62,000 nt of DNA from Phoronis australis (GCA_002633005.1 NMRA01000143.1:5402-67401), one strand, 5' to 3'; shown: positions 33,609-46,064, counted from the stretch's first letter. The notes: generated by a model from the sequence alone, not told the origin. Translations and numbers: made by a program.

Positions 33609-35741
33609 CTAAATCTATGGTCACATGTTGAATGTCACAGATTTTGACATATAGCTTTTATTAACCCCTATGTGAAATGATTAATAACTGAAGTGTTTTT
33701 AGTTTGAAAAATTAGCAGCTTCAGTAAAATTGGTCCTCTTTCATTTTGGAGATAAATTTTGATCCGGGATTAGGTCAGTTTTTGCAAGTTCTCGACAACT
33801 GTCGTTAAATACCAGTAAAGCAAGAATCTTTATAAACTGGGTTAGTCAAAAACCCAAAAACATTAATCGAAATTTTATTGCAAGTACTTCTTTTCAAACA
33901 GGTTTTGAGCCTTGGCTATTGCGGGGTTATCGCGCTGAGGATATAGGCTACATTTAAGTGCATATGAACGAAGTGGGCAACACTCCTAAGAAGAAAGGCA
34001 TACCTCATCCCAACGAGCTTTTCTTGGTGTATCAGTTGATGTAAAGATTACCACGAGTGGTAACCTGTGCGTTCTCCCACTAAACATAACCACTGCCGCC
34101 TACAATCCGCTGGCGGCAAGACGTTGCGTTAACCGTAACTTCCACAACAAAATAACTAGAATTAGTAGCTAAATAAAACCGAAATAGGTAGATCGCTTGG
34201 ATGTTAACCTTGCGCTGGATACAAAACCACCTTTAGCGTGAATTCAACATTGCGAACTTTTTCTTGCGAAAACATACAATGCCACCTGGTGAATTTTTGG
34301 GTGAACAAATACATTTATTGTATTCACATTACAGAATTACAGTGACATTACAGTAATAAGCATGTATGCATTAGATATAAAATATGCCTTAATTAATGCA
34401 TATTAATTAATCCACAGTGTAAATACACCAACACCACCTAGTGTGTCGTCTTTTTTGTAAATACTTGCGGTTATTTGGCGCAGCACCGTCTTCAGACGGT
34501 ATTTCTCTCAGGAATGAAACCTAGTTTTCGCTTGAAACGACTGAAAACTGACGATTATCAAATCTCTCCATTGTACAAGTGTGACGCCTATCAAAAGTAC
34601 CCCAACTTTTGGCAGTGAACGCTAAAGCTCGTCAAAAATCTCTTTTAGACAATTCCTGGCAAAAATGTCATCTCGCAACGTCTACTCCGTGAGGGAATTA
34701 AGAGAAAAAATCGCAAAATTCGCAATTTTCGAAATAATGGAGAAGGAAAAACTCTGTAGTCATCACAAAGTTTCTAATTTTCCTCCCACGTATGACAAAT
34801 GCGCGCATGCGCTCACAGTCATTCGACAAAGGGCTGACTTGCACGATGGTTATAATGTGATCGCACTCCGAATAGGAGGTCTACAGCACAGCATGAGCTG
34901 AGTGAAGCAATTTTCTAAAAAGAATTCCAAGTGCATTTTGAAATATATTTGAATACTACGATACCTTTATAACTAATTGTTTAAAATTAGTCATATAGGT
35001 ATCGTAGGACTTACATCAATTGCGTGGCTCGTTCTTTAAAAATTTGAAAATCGCCTCCTTTGGCACTCTCATTGAAAACAGCGTCAACTGCCCTCATGTA
35101 AGTTTGGATTGTGGAAGAGAAAACGCTGTATCCACGGAAATGAATGTGTGTTAAAATTGTATAAGCTGTTGGTATCTAGAAATATCGTATTTTGTTCTAT
35201 CAGATGTTGCCCAGAATTTTAACAAGGCCTCCAGGTTGAACAACATGAGCTTGTGCTCTCAATCAGTGGAAGTGGTCAACAAAGTCAAAATACATGTATA
35301 AGTGACATAAATACTTAGCGATTTACGTTAACTCTGGATTTTGGTGAATTACGATGCATCAGTGCAGACAGTGGTGTATTTTAATTTGTTCATATCTATA
35401 TTTTAAAGACTTTTATTACACCTGGGACGTCACTGAGTTTCTGAGCACGATTGGCAACAAAGTTATGATGTAGTGATTGATTTTTTGTTTTTATAAAGAG
35501 ACTCTTGACGAAACTAATTTTCTTTTTATAAGTTAGGTCCACCCAAGAGATAAGTAATAAATAGAAAGGTAACCGTAAATAACTAAAACAGACACTAAGG
35601 GGCACAGGGATCGTTGGATCTGTCAGAAAATAAGTCGTAGTTATCTGTCGTCGGCTTCATTGAAGCACATCTGCCAAATCTCATTAAGATCCTGCAAGAG
35701 GTTAATGAGATACAACAGCGAACGTCAGATGCAGTGTTACG
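33609..35741. other. Intergenic spacer between the two duplicated units
   Basis: No gene recognised. The frame at 34665-34901 has no family resemblance. It contains the hairpin at 34956-35007. Confidence 0.45.
34956..35007. repeat. Near-perfect 52-bp inverted repeat
   Basis: Arms CTACGATACCTTTATAACTAATT and its near reverse complement, two or three mismatches, loop of about 6 bases. It could be a small foldback element or a transcribed hairpin precursor; sequence alone does not decide. Confidence 0.85.
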
Positions 35742-36047
35742 TTGACCAGACTGTGTGTTCGCAGGTTATCCCATCACTTACAAAATGGTGCTTCATGTAT
35801 CAAATGCCATTTTGAATCTGTACATCATAGACGATTGTCAGGGAGAGAATTAGAAGACAACGCTGTTTTCAGGTACATAGACAAAGATAAACAAAGATTG
35901 TTATTACTTGAGTCATTAATTATATTGATGGAGATGCCTGTTCTTAACCATCACTTCACAGGCGACAGTAAAGCACTGTCTCTGTTCAACATACTCTCAC
36001 CTGCTCTGCCCACTGGCTGCATGGCTATTGCCCTGTTTATGTTATAG
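35742..36047 (+). mobile_element. Retroelement C-terminal tail (Penelope-like/GIY-YIG-associated), fragment
   Basis: RLSHHLQNGASCIKCHFE, DNAVFRYIDKDKQRLLLLES and LIILMEMPVLNHHFTGD resemble the end of GIY-YIG-associated retroelement proteins, where a basic stretch is followed by (I/L)ES-YI----P-LN---. The catalytic GIY and YIG motifs are not present in the fragment, so the assignment is tentative. Confidence 0.45.
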
Positions 36048-36470
36048 ACTCTGTTTGATCACCTGCTATGCAAAGTACCCTGTTGCTATGCTGTGAATGG
36101 TTTGTTTTGTCATTGCCTTTACTATGATATCTCAGTAATCACTGAGGTCTCATTTTATTCCTTGCTATCGATGAATGTAGTATACGTCAGAAGTCCTGCG
36201 GTCTAATTTATTTTAAAGTACATGCAACTGTATAGGTCAGAAAGTTCTGGGATATTTGTAGTTCTTAGATAATGGCTTTCAAAGAACACTTAAAGGGAAA
36301 TTGTCTGTTATTATATATTACCTTTGGCCATTGCTATCAAACAACAAAACCCATTATTGTGTCATTACAAATCGACATTTTTGATGTTGGCTGAAAGCAA
36401 TTTTCTGAAATTGAGGCTAGTGACTATTTCAGTTAACTACACTCAAAATACTGCCATATTTATAAAGTGT
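36048..36470. other. Spacer
   Basis: Nothing recognised. Confidence 0.4.
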
Positions 36471-36543
36471 GCATTAGCTCCGATGGCAAAGCGCTGGACT
36501 ACGATCGACGAGGTCATGAGTTTGAATCTATCTTGGTGCTGAT
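36471..36543 (+). mobile_element. Decayed tRNA-derived SINE head
   Basis: TTAGCTCCGATGGCAAAGCGC corresponds to a tRNA A box and D arm, and GAGGTCATGAGTTTGAATC to a T arm with a B-box-like GTTTGAATC. The spacing and the CGAGGTC-TG-GTT-GA-TC segment match the SINE at 26.82 kb. No intact tRNA cloverleaf can be drawn, so it is not called as a tRNA gene. Confidence 0.6.
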
Positions 36544-37127
36544 CTCAAAAATATATGTCTTGTCTACGGTGTCACTTTAAATCCTGTCTTGAACATTAAA
36601 ACATGTTAATTCTGTAATTACAGCATGTTTTGAACATTACTCTGAACACACTTTTACCATAAATGTAACGCCCGGTTGAGGTCATTGACTTACATCTTTT
36701 TACGTCACCGCAAGAATCCTCTATTCAGGCACCCATTCAATAAAATTACTTTGCGTTTTTCACTTTTTGTTCTGTGTTCACACAGCGACCCACTGTAATA
36801 CGAAAAAATTCAGGCGTCATTTAACTAAATTACATTTGAGTGTTGTGTTTTCCAAGTTAAGCATGGCTACTTTCTGGGTATCCCAATACAATTGTCCAAT
36901 ACCAGGAAGTTCTCACTGATGTCCCTTTATGCAAGCATTAAAGAATGATCTTCAAAGATCGATGCAATTTAAAAGAAAACCTTTTGCTCTACCCCCTGAC
37001 GAATTAGGACTTCCTCCACGATTTTCGACGAAATGTTTAATCGACAGAGCTGGTATTAACAGAATTCACCAACTAGTTTTCTTTGAAAACAGCAGAATGT
37101 GACCTAAGACTGCCTCACTCGTCTTAC
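36544..37127. other. Spacer downstream of cyclophilin exon relic
   Basis: No further cyclophilin exon or other gene found on either strand. Confidence 0.4.
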
Positions 37128-37275
37128 CATTCTCTTCAGCACCTTGCCAAACACAACATGTCTACCATGGGTTCTTTACTGACGTGATGAAAAATTGCGA
37201 GCCGTTGGTGTCTTGGCCAGCATTAGCCAAGGATAGCCAACCGGAACCAAAATGGCGTAACTTGAAATTCTCGTC
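37128..37275 (-). pseudogene. Cyclophilin (peptidyl-prolyl isomerase) orphan exon with 8-bp deletion
   Basis: On the minus strand, after CTTAAG, the exon reads [37 protein letters not shown], then after a frameshift [13 protein letters not shown] and a GTAAGAC donor. This is the cyclophilin core; NGSQFFIT lies in the active site, and the wording ([24 protein letters not shown]) is closest to the ER-type (cyclophilin B-like) members. The exon is 148 bases where 156 are expected: eight bases containing most of the LDG codons are gone at a TGG repeat. No flanking cyclophilin exons were found within several hundred bases. Both splice sites are recognisable, so it is a decayed piece of genomic gene, not a processed copy. 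Confidence 0.85.
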
Positions 37276-37638
37276 CTTAAGATATATGGTAACAAATGTT
37301 AATTAAATGGAACATTGAATTGGTTGTGATCAAACTTATCTATCCATTCAAGAGTAAACACATTCCTGTGTTTAAGCCCACCTCCATCATCATGTTTCGA
37401 ATATAAACGCACCTGTTTGGGTTCAAGCCCATACTTTCTGAGACATCTCTGAATTTCAATGATTAAAAATATTCTCCACTTGATTTTTTACAATCTTCAC
37501 CGCAGTTGAGCAGCTTATACTAGACCCATGTCCCAGTAGGTAAAGCTGTATTTATTCAAACTCAGGCTCACACAAACCCCAACCAAACGACAGGTAGGCA
37601 TACGCAAAGAAAAAGAACGATGAAGAAAACATCGAATT
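37276..37638. other. Spacer before minisatellite
   Basis: No cyclophilin upstream exon or other gene recognised. Confidence 0.4.
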
Positions 37639-38600
37639 CCAGAAATAATGCCAAACTACATCGTTATAGCCTCAACACTATGGCTCAGGGTCTAATTCCA
37701 GCAATAATAATATACTACATCCTTATAGCTTCAACACTAGGGCCCAGAATCTAATTCCAGCATTTATACTAAACTACATCCTCATAGCTTCAACACTGGG
37801 GAATAATTCCAGCAATAATACTAAATTACACCCCTACAGCTTCAACACTAGGGTCCAAGGTCTAAGTCCAACAATAATGCCAAATTACATCTTTATAGCA
37901 CCAACACCAGGACCCAGGGTCTAATTTCAGCAATAATACTAAACTACATCCTCATAGCTTCAACACTAGGGTTCAGGGTCTAATTCCAGCAATTATACTT
38001 AACTACATCCTTATAGCCTAAACACTGGGGCCCATTGTTTAATTCCAGCAATAATGTCAAACTCCATCCTTATAGCCTCAACACTAGGGTCCAGGGTCTA
38101 ATTTCAGCAATTATAGTAAACTACATTCTCATAGCTTCAACACTGGCCCAGGGTCTAATTCCAGCAATAATGTCAAACTACATCGTTATAGCCTCAACAC
38201 TATGGCTCAGGGTCTAATTCCAGCAATAATACTAAACTACATCCTTATAGCTTCAACACAAGGGTCCAGGATCTAATTCCCGCAAAAATACTAAACTCCT
38301 TATATCTTCAATACTATGGCCCGGGGTCTAATTCCAAGAATAATGTCAAACTACATCCTTATAGCTTCAACACTAGGGCCCAGCAATAATGCTAAATTAC
38401 ATCCATATAGCTTCAACACACTGAAGCGCCCAGGTTATAAATCCAAAAATAATGCCAAATTACATCTTTATAGCCTCAACACTAGGACCCAGGGTCAAAT
38501 TCCAGCAATAATACTAAACTCCATCCTAACAGCTTCAACACTAGGGTCCAGGGTCCAATTCCAACAATAATGCCAAACTTCATCCTCATAGCTTCTAATC
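37639..38600. repeat. Minisatellite, about 17 copies of a ~59-bp unit
   Basis: Unit: CCAGCAATAATACTAAACTA + CATCCTTATAGCTTCAACAC + TAGGGTCCAGGGTCTAATT. Two sub-types alternate irregularly (AATGCCAAA...CCTCAACAC and AATACTAAA...CTTCAACAC). Copies 3, 9, 12 and 13 are shortened. Copies 1 and 2 resemble 10 and 11, and 5 and 6 resemble 15 and 16, showing amplification in blocks of nine or ten. Confidence 0.95.
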
Positions 38601-38898
38601 CTAATACCTGTATTCGAAACTCGGCTCCAAAATTGAGTAACTGCACGACATACTTCAAGTAAACGTGCAGCGTGATTGGTCAAATTTCCAGTCTGAGTTG
38701 AGTCTGAGTTCACAGATTAGATCCTTGATCCTGGTTAACTATTCAAGTCACCCTCTGCAGTAGAGCTATCTCCCTTTTCGCTAGTACTGAACACCATTGT
38801 TATACCTGACGTTCTCAACATCTCAATGGAGACAAGCCGAGTAATCACTGAATGGCAGTAGCTTAAGAATGGCAGCGGAGAAGGGTCTATATGACATG

Positions 38899-39005
38899 AA
38901 ATATAGTGCAATATTGTGGACATGCAATATAGTGCAGTAGTGTGGACATCAAATATAGTGCAATAGTGTGGACATCAAATATAGTGCAATAGTGTGGACA
39001 TCAAA
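38899..39005. repeat. 26-bp tandem repeat, 4 copies
   Basis: Unit AATATAGTGCAATAGTGTGG + ACATCA, four copies. The last two are identical and the first has a few changes. Confidence 0.95.
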
Positions 39006-39345
39006 TGAAAGAAGGAAGTTAAATTCTGTTGCAGGAGATGTTTTAGCAGTGAAAGAACTCCCTGCTTAATTGTGAATGAGCTTATCCCTCTTTTCTAAAT
39101 CACAAAGAAATTATTGAGAAAAAAAGCTGCAATTAGTTCCAATTTTGTAAGAATTAAAAAACTATGGGACAATTATTAATATGCCTTAAAACTACTAGCT
39201 GTGGGTACATCTACATAAAACTAACTTTAAGATGCAATTATTATAATTTTATGATTATAATATCACACATGAAGGTATTAATTATTATTATTATTATTAT
39301 CATTATTATTGTTATTATTATCATTATTGGGGACAAATAAAACAT
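39006..39345. other. Spacer with (TTA)n-like microsatellite
   Basis: 39278-39328 is an ATT/ATC trinucleotide run. It lies immediately before the left edge of unit B. Confidence 0.7.
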
Positions 39346-39384
39346 GTGCCCAATTACATGAAACAGTCAAAAAAAGTGACTCAA

Positions 39385-39532
39385 CAGTGGAAGATCCAGG
39401 ATTTTTTAAAAAAGGTTGAGACCGGATCAAAGATTTTTTAAAATGGTGGTCAGTCAACAAAACTCTAAATTTGATATCACAAAAATCAAAGGAAAACTGG
39501 GGTCCCGGACCCCTCCCCTGGATCCGCCTGTG
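39385..39532 (+). mobile_element. hAT-like MITE, unit B copy
   Basis: Ends CAGTGGAAGATCCAGG and CCTGGATCCGCCTGTG; same location relative to flanks as 17569-17720. Confidence 0.55.
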
Positions 39533-41741
39533 CTGAAATGAGTTGCCTAAATCTTTTGTGTACTTGTTTCGTTCTTTACTCACAGCTGTTACATTTTTCT
39601 GTCATTTTATCTGTATTACGAACTCCGCAACTAAAACTGAGCCCTTAGGAACTTAGTCCTTGAATTACGAACTCCTCTTTTACTTATGACGTTTTCTTAA
39701 TTCAGTCAAAAATATCGAGAATTCAACGTAGAAAACTCGCATATACGCCACAGTAGATTTAGGGAACATATTTGGGTCTGTTTCATGCAGACAGGCCCTG
39801 GACTCCCAGCATCCGTGCCTGATGGCATCTGAAATGGGTAGTGAATTGGGGAAGGGGTGTGGTGAATGAAACTGGGGCCAAGAGGGGGTGGGGAGTTGAA
39901 AATCAGCAAGAGATAGAAATCCTGCCTGTAGTCCAGTAAATCTGTCACGCATGCCCTCATAAAACATCCAAGATGCCAATTGAATACACAATCCACTTTG
40001 GGTAGTTTTTACGATGCTTTGACTGCATGGGATCACAAGAAATAATACTGAATAAATAAAACACAGTAAATAAATAATAATAGATAAATAGTAATAAATA
40101 AATAATAAACTGTAGATAAAAGAAATATATGATAATATAACAATAATATGATTAGTAAATAAATTGTAATAAGAACTATAATTATCTTTTAGATCGCAAT
40201 GTATTAAGACTGCAGAAAGAAATGCAGTAAAGTAATTAGAAACATCAATGGGTATTAAAATAGACTAGTCAGTAGTTCCCAAAATCATGCAAACTATTTA
40301 CGATAATTTTCTAAATAAGCGATCAAATATAGGGAACAGTAAAGACAAATTAAAATCAAATCACCCAGCCCATCACTGGTTGACTGGCATCAGTTTCACA
40401 CAAAAAAAATCTTTTGTGTCGATTGTGAACAACATCTATCTTAATCAGTAGGGAAACGAAAAAAGCAAAAGTCACGAATTTTCAATTAATTGTTGCTGCA
40501 GTCGTAGGCAGTGCAAAAGGCACTGTTGCTTTTTACCGGCCGTAGACGTCACGTCGAAACTCAAAAACGTTACTCGACATTCATCCCACGGTAATGATTA
40601 AGGGTATGGTAGTACGTAGTATTTATTCTGGATTAAAGATTGAACTCTTTTCGATGACCTTCATAAATTTAACAATCAACCTTGTTCCCAAGTCGGTAAA
40701 TATGGCAGTTATTCTCATATGAAGTCTGCCCAACGCTGTGAGTAACGGTTAATTTTCGTCCCTAGGTCTACGCGATCGTATTGCTCCACGCGTTTACTTT
40801 CTGTGAAATATTATCGGGAACACTTTTATTTACATATTAAGATGTAACAGAAAATGTAATTATTTGTAAAATAAATAAGGAGACTTTAAGACGTAAATAA
40901 ACAAATGAAAAAATAGGAAAAATCAGTACCCTAATAATTAAATTATACAAAAACAAGAAAAATAAAAATGAGAAAACAGAATAGCGCTGAGGACAGACGA
41001 ACAAATTACCAGGAAGTGGACTTACACAGCTCTGGGTCTTGTAAAGATAAGGTTATAGATACTATTACATACGAAGAAGTCGGAAGTACGACAAATTGGA
41101 TCGTAGTTACTAAGTATGAAGAATGCTTACAGAGAGTGGGGTTTCATTCTATTTAGAACAGAGATTGGCATAAGGTTGTAGATAGCAAAACGAAGAATTT
41201 CAAATCTGATGCATGTTCTTAATGACAATTTGTTGGATGGAGGGATTGAAATGTTGGGCAGTACTGTTGGAATAGAGGCATTGGATAAATTTGATTCAAG
41301 TACGTAGAAGTTGTAATGTGTCTGATTGGTTTATAATAGATCTGTCTAATACAGAAGTTGTTTGTGTAGAATGCTTAGATAGCCCTGATACCAACCTTGA
41401 CACTGCCGCAACATCAGTTCCAAATGCACCCAGTAAGACATAATTTGATACTTATGTCATTATTCACTAATTCCGTTTCAGTGAATAATTTTTAAAAACA
41501 TCACCGGACAGTCGGAAGCCGATAATCTTTTTCAGTGGTTTTTCTTGTGGACAAACACCAATGGTATGCATAAAATTAAAGTAGAGACTGGACTGCGTTC
41601 CGTAACCACAAGACACTCAAGGGCTAAACAAGTGGGACCACGAGCTGCGTTTATTAATGCATGGCGATGGTTTGCGCGATCTTGATTTTCTCTCTAGAAC
41701 TTGCTCTACGGAACACAAACGAGTTTAGAGTAAGTATTTTT
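39533..41741. other. Unit B flank 3' of the TRIM remnant
   Basis: Aligns throughout with 17.72-20.43 kb. It lacks the ~85-base tandem duplication seen at 17.82-17.99 kb. The 62-codon frame at 40968-41156 is the counterpart of 19241-19429 and is rejected as coding. Confidence 0.6.
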
Positions 41742-42001
41742 TTAAGTGAAAGTGATATTGAATAACTTGATAATGTTACTTTTCTGTGTTTTGGCGCTGT
41801 AGCAGCTGACACAAAGTCGTCCGTGGTGGTCAAATGTGACGGCCATAGGTTGCAAAATATCCTTCTTCGACAACACAGCACGATGGAATTGGCCGTTAGG
41901 AGTGAGTGAGATTATTCCATCACTACATGCAACATAAATAAAGTCACGTTTGTCCACACATACACCTGCAACCTGTCCGGGGTTAGTGTACATTGTAACT
42001 A
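41742..42001 (-). pseudogene. TRIM-NHL gene, unit B, 3' end only
   Basis: Encodes the last ~83 residues of the propeller: GVCVDKRDFIYVACSDGIIS, LTPNGQFHRAVLSKKDILQP, then the C-terminus and stop. Almost identical to the unit A gene (one visible change, PTAV to PMAV, plus AR to AK). It runs into a 201-N gap at 42002. What lies past the gap is not TRIM sequence. Confidence 0.85.
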
Positions 42002-42202
42002 NNNNNNNNNNNNNNNNNNNNNNNNNNNNNNNNNNNNNNNNNNNNNNNNNNNNNNNNNNNNNNNNNNNNNNNNNNNNNNNNNNNNNNNNNNNNNNNNNNN
42101 NNNNNNNNNNNNNNNNNNNNNNNNNNNNNNNNNNNNNNNNNNNNNNNNNNNNNNNNNNNNNNNNNNNNNNNNNNNNNNNNNNNNNNNNNNNNNNNNNNNN
42201 NN

Positions 42203-42959
42203 AGGCGCTGAATGAACCCCGTTTACCGTTTTTTTTTTAGTCAACAGGTCCGCAAACCCAAGAATTCAAGACCCCTGAATCCCCAGAGTTTAGGCTGGGC
42301 GCGCGCATCTGCCGAAATGCTGCTTATTCCTGTGCCCTGCCCCCCCTAATTAAAAAACGTGGATCCGCCCCTGCTACGGGTTGAAACATTATAATTCTCC
42401 TTTCCAAAAAGGACAGGGCCCTCAATCCCTCAAATTTGGGCCCTATTCCCCTCTCAAACATATTGAAATATCACGCGAAATTCAACCCACGAGGCACAAA
42501 AATTCCCCTAGTGAAAAATCTCTCTGAGTTCAAATCACCTGTAACCACACACTGTGAGGTGACAATTTTTAAGAATGAGCACAAAAGGCTACTTTAAACT
42601 GAGGTAGAGCCTATGAGAGCTTGCAACAGGGCGGGGGTGTTATTGAGGTAGATTGTTCCCGCCCTCACTCGGCGAAAAAATCGCCTCTCAGTAGGCACTG
42701 GCACCGTTCCCCTCGGATGAAAGAGGCTCCTGCAGAAACATGGGTGTTTTAATTTTTAAGTTCAACTTGTTCCAGATTGATATTTGAAATCTAACACATG
42801 AAATAGACGTAAGAATTATTACAACCAAGAAAGCATTGATGGTCAAATAATTTTTATTTTCAATTACGAGCCTGGTTTTTTATTTAATAAAAATATATCT
42901 AATAACATCAATTATTCTTTCAGACCAATGACAAAACAACTGTTAGTCCCAGTGAGTGC
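42203..42959. other. Repeat-derived sequence inside the broken TRIM gene
   Basis: Contains a hAT-like terminus CGTGGATCCGCCCCTG (42343-42358) and GC-rich repeat sequence near 42630-42690. It has no TRIM coding sequence. It is bounded by the N run and by a single N at 42960, so whether it truly interrupts the gene or was misplaced cannot be told. Confidence 0.5.
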
Positions 42960-42960
42960 N

Positions 42961-43192
42961 CCATTTTATTGCATCCAATCACAGCGACACCATTTTTTGG
43001 AATTTGCATTTCCTGTCGACATATTGGACAAGGGTAATTGTTGTTTCGTGCTCTATTTTTAACGTCATCCTGGAGACATTTCAAACACAAGTTATGACCA
43101 CAGGATAATGTTCTGGGATCTTTTAATGTCTCTGTACAAATGCAGCATTCCAGAAGGTTGTTAACGATTTCATCTCGCAGACTTCTGGCCAT
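42961..43192 (-). pseudogene. TRIM-NHL gene, unit B, RING exon start only
   Basis: MARSLRDEIVNNLLECCICT, ETLKDPRTLSCGHNLCLKCL and the rest of a complete RING finger, 77 codons, then a single N. It matches the unit A gene with few changes; the same TTTGTAG acceptor-like site precedes the ATG. With the 41742-42001 piece, about 460 central codons are missing. Confidence 0.85.
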
Positions 43193-44660
43193 ATTGTCTA
43201 CAAAGACATAATTTCAAGAGTAAATGAAGTCATTCATATTTTTTATGTTCATAACGGGTTCCCAAAGAACAATCAATCGGTAATGTAAGAACCAGGGGAA
43301 CTGAATCCCAGCAAAAATCTCCGACTAAGGAGAAATGCCCCGTCACTAGACATTGCCTATTGTCACCCTCCCAATGGCGTAATAACTATTGACGAACATT
43401 CATATTGTTTGGATTCTCGGGTCAGTGACCCTCTTTGTTCTACGATTGTTGGTTTAATTGTACCACGTGATCTCTTTGTCTCGTCGCAACACTGGGCAAT
43501 CGTCTACAATTCTCTCCAAATTTCAGTTTGCACTCAATTTCTCTTTCCCTCCCTCCCTCAACCCAATTTTCCTTACTTCCCTGTTTATCCTTGCCTTCCC
43601 CATGTCGGTGTCCCGGTGTTGCTGTTATGCTTCCGCATATTATTACTTAACTTTCTATTCACCACTTTATATGTATACCTTCATTGCTGCTTGGCAGATT
43701 GTCACCTACCTTTACAGTTTAACATATTATGTAACTTTTGTAATTACCGATATCTGTAGTAGTTTAGTTTGTCATAATATATATGACCTTTTATCTCCTC
43801 TACACGTGTTGTTTCACTGTAAACTAGCTTCGGTATCGCTTCGCAGTTAGCGCATATAAAAGTCTTTTTAAGCATGGTTGGGGACAGTTTATTTTGAATT
43901 CAATCCTGAGGCAGTGCCTACATTAACTTTGCTTTCGTCGCATTTTGTTCTTCGTTGGTCAACATCAGAAGCAGTTTCTTTGTTTTTGGAAATACAGTCG
44001 TTAGACATGTTCCAGCTGGAACGGAGATGAAAGTAGATATACATCGTGTCTTATCTGAAAACACATCCGGGAATTTAAAATCAGGAAGCATTTGTTTTCA
44101 TTTTCGACAAGAATAGCACGTTCTGCCAAAGATATTCAGAGTACTCGTTGTGTAATTTGAAGCCAAACACCAGTAGAAAATGATCTCTTACATCCGAAAA
44201 ACGTTTAAGTTGACTACAATGCATCCTGTTCTATGGGGTCATTATTCTGAAAGAAGTGTTTCGTAACGAAAATTTAACACACACGCGCGCGCGCGTGCGC
44301 CTGCACGCACGCACGCACGCACGCACACACACACATATATCATTTAAATCTGTTGACAAATGGTGTTAGGATAGTAAAACTCTCATGAGGTGAACTTTGA
44401 AACCAATGTAAATTGATTGGATTGACATATAAAGTTCTCACTGTGTTAGAATATACATGTAAATTTAGTGAAAACTCAATAAGTACTTTATCAAAATTTG
44501 ATATGATTTTATTCGCCTTTAAGTTTAGATTATACAATAGAAAAGTAGCACATAGGAGGTAAGCAACATTAACAAATAATTCAATTACTAGTTACTCTAA
44601 TTGAACAACTTAACGACATGCACGCGACCAGGATAACATCAGATCTACGAGGATCATACG
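43193..44660. other. Unit B upstream of TRIM remnant
   Basis: Matches 22.31-23.38 kb, except that about 43406-43862 is absent from A. A GC/GT/CA-rich run at 44279-44337 is alternating purine-pyrimidine. No gene. Confidence 0.5.
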
Positions 44661-44663
44661 CAT

Positions 44664-44664
44664 A

Positions 44665-44696
<32 letters not shown>

Positions 44697-44788
44697 CTTC
44701 GGCGCGCTTTCTCTCTCTCGCGTGCACAAACACACACACACACAGACACACAAACGCACAGACACACACATACACACACGCGCGCGCC
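44664..44788. repeat. (GT)n / (CA)n microsatellite with GCGCGC-TTCG-GCGCGC hairpin
   Basis: A GT run leads into GCGCGCTTCGGCGCGC (about 44691-44706), a 6-bp stem with a TTCG loop, then a CT run and CA runs. It occupies the position of the CATA microsatellite and palindrome of unit A. Confidence 0.9.
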
Positions 44789-46054
44789 TGACATATTTCT
44801 CGGTTTCACATTAATTTAATTTCCCTTTGAAGTCACCGGACATGAAGTCAGGCAGTCTTCTCCGTTTCACATAAATGGGATATAGATGATCACATTCGGT
44901 CATTCTAAACTTCCATACACATCATATCTAATGCACACAGTATTTCAGCGCTAGTCACTCCTTATAGACTCATTTTTATTGTAAAGACATCACTTGATCA
45001 GTGGATCTCGAAAAATACAAGAAATGAAAATTGCAACTGACCGTCATAGATCATGCTCAAACTCATGACCATGTATAACAGTAAGACACGACTATCTAAG
45101 TGGGTGGATGACACTTGACAAAACGGGGATCTGGTGTACTCAAGTCCGCTTTAATCCCTTTGAATGAACCGGAAAAACAAACGACTTTGGCAATGCAGCT
45201 CCATCTTTCAAGGTTTAATCAGAAACATCTCGTGCAGGCATTAGAAACCAAGCTGACTCAACAAAAATTCTTCGGCACGCGACCTAGTCAATGGACCGAA
45301 ACTTCCACTGCATATAGGNTCAGAAACATCTCGTGCAGGCACTAGAAACCAAGCTGACTCAACAAAAATTCTTCGGCACGCGACCTAGTCAATGGTCCGA
45401 AACTTCCACTGCATATAGGCATACGAAGTATTGCGTTGCATGGAATGACTGTACTTTATTATATAATAATGAAAACTTTTTTCCAAGCACATATCTCAGT
45501 GGAATGCACTGTTTGAAACAAGTCGGAGCCAAGCTGTTAGCTTCGTTCGCTTCTGGATAATTTCGCATTATTTTAAAGTAATTGTTAACCTTAGTATATA
45601 ATGTTTTTGAGAATACCTTCGTATGTAATGCTTTTAAATACATCAGTTGCGTAATATTTGAACCTTTTGGTAGGCAACGGAAGGACGTGCGTAGTCTGAT
45701 TGAGGCGTCAGTTGAAAGTGTTGTACCAAGATGAACAAGGGTGTGAAGCTAAACACGTAGCAAACGACGTCACACACTGAAGCATTATTTGCCGGTTTAG
45801 AGGTGATAATGAAGACATCAGGTTAAGACAATGGATATATATTTGAAGACTAAGTACCGAGAGAACTACTTCATTCACAGTTGCAGTATATAACTACGCT
45901 ATTAATACAATATTTCAACACACACTTGTCTTGGTGGTCAAGAAGTTTGTTTCCTACCAACTGAACAGTTTGTGGACAGCCGGTCTATACATGTAAGTTA
46001 GCCATGAATCTGATTTTTACATCAGGCAAATTGCCCTTCCTTTATCAAGAACAA
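44789..46054. other. Unit B spacer with contig overlap at N 45319
   Basis: 45219-45318 and 45320-45419 are the same sequence on either side of one N. The rest aligns loosely with 23.8-24.5 kb of A. No gene recognised. Confidence 0.5.
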
Positions 46055-46064
46055 CATTGCTTGG

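Noticed and set aside
37639-38600. CRISPR-like array
   Set aside because: Repeats are contiguous ~59-mers without unique spacers, in animal DNA.
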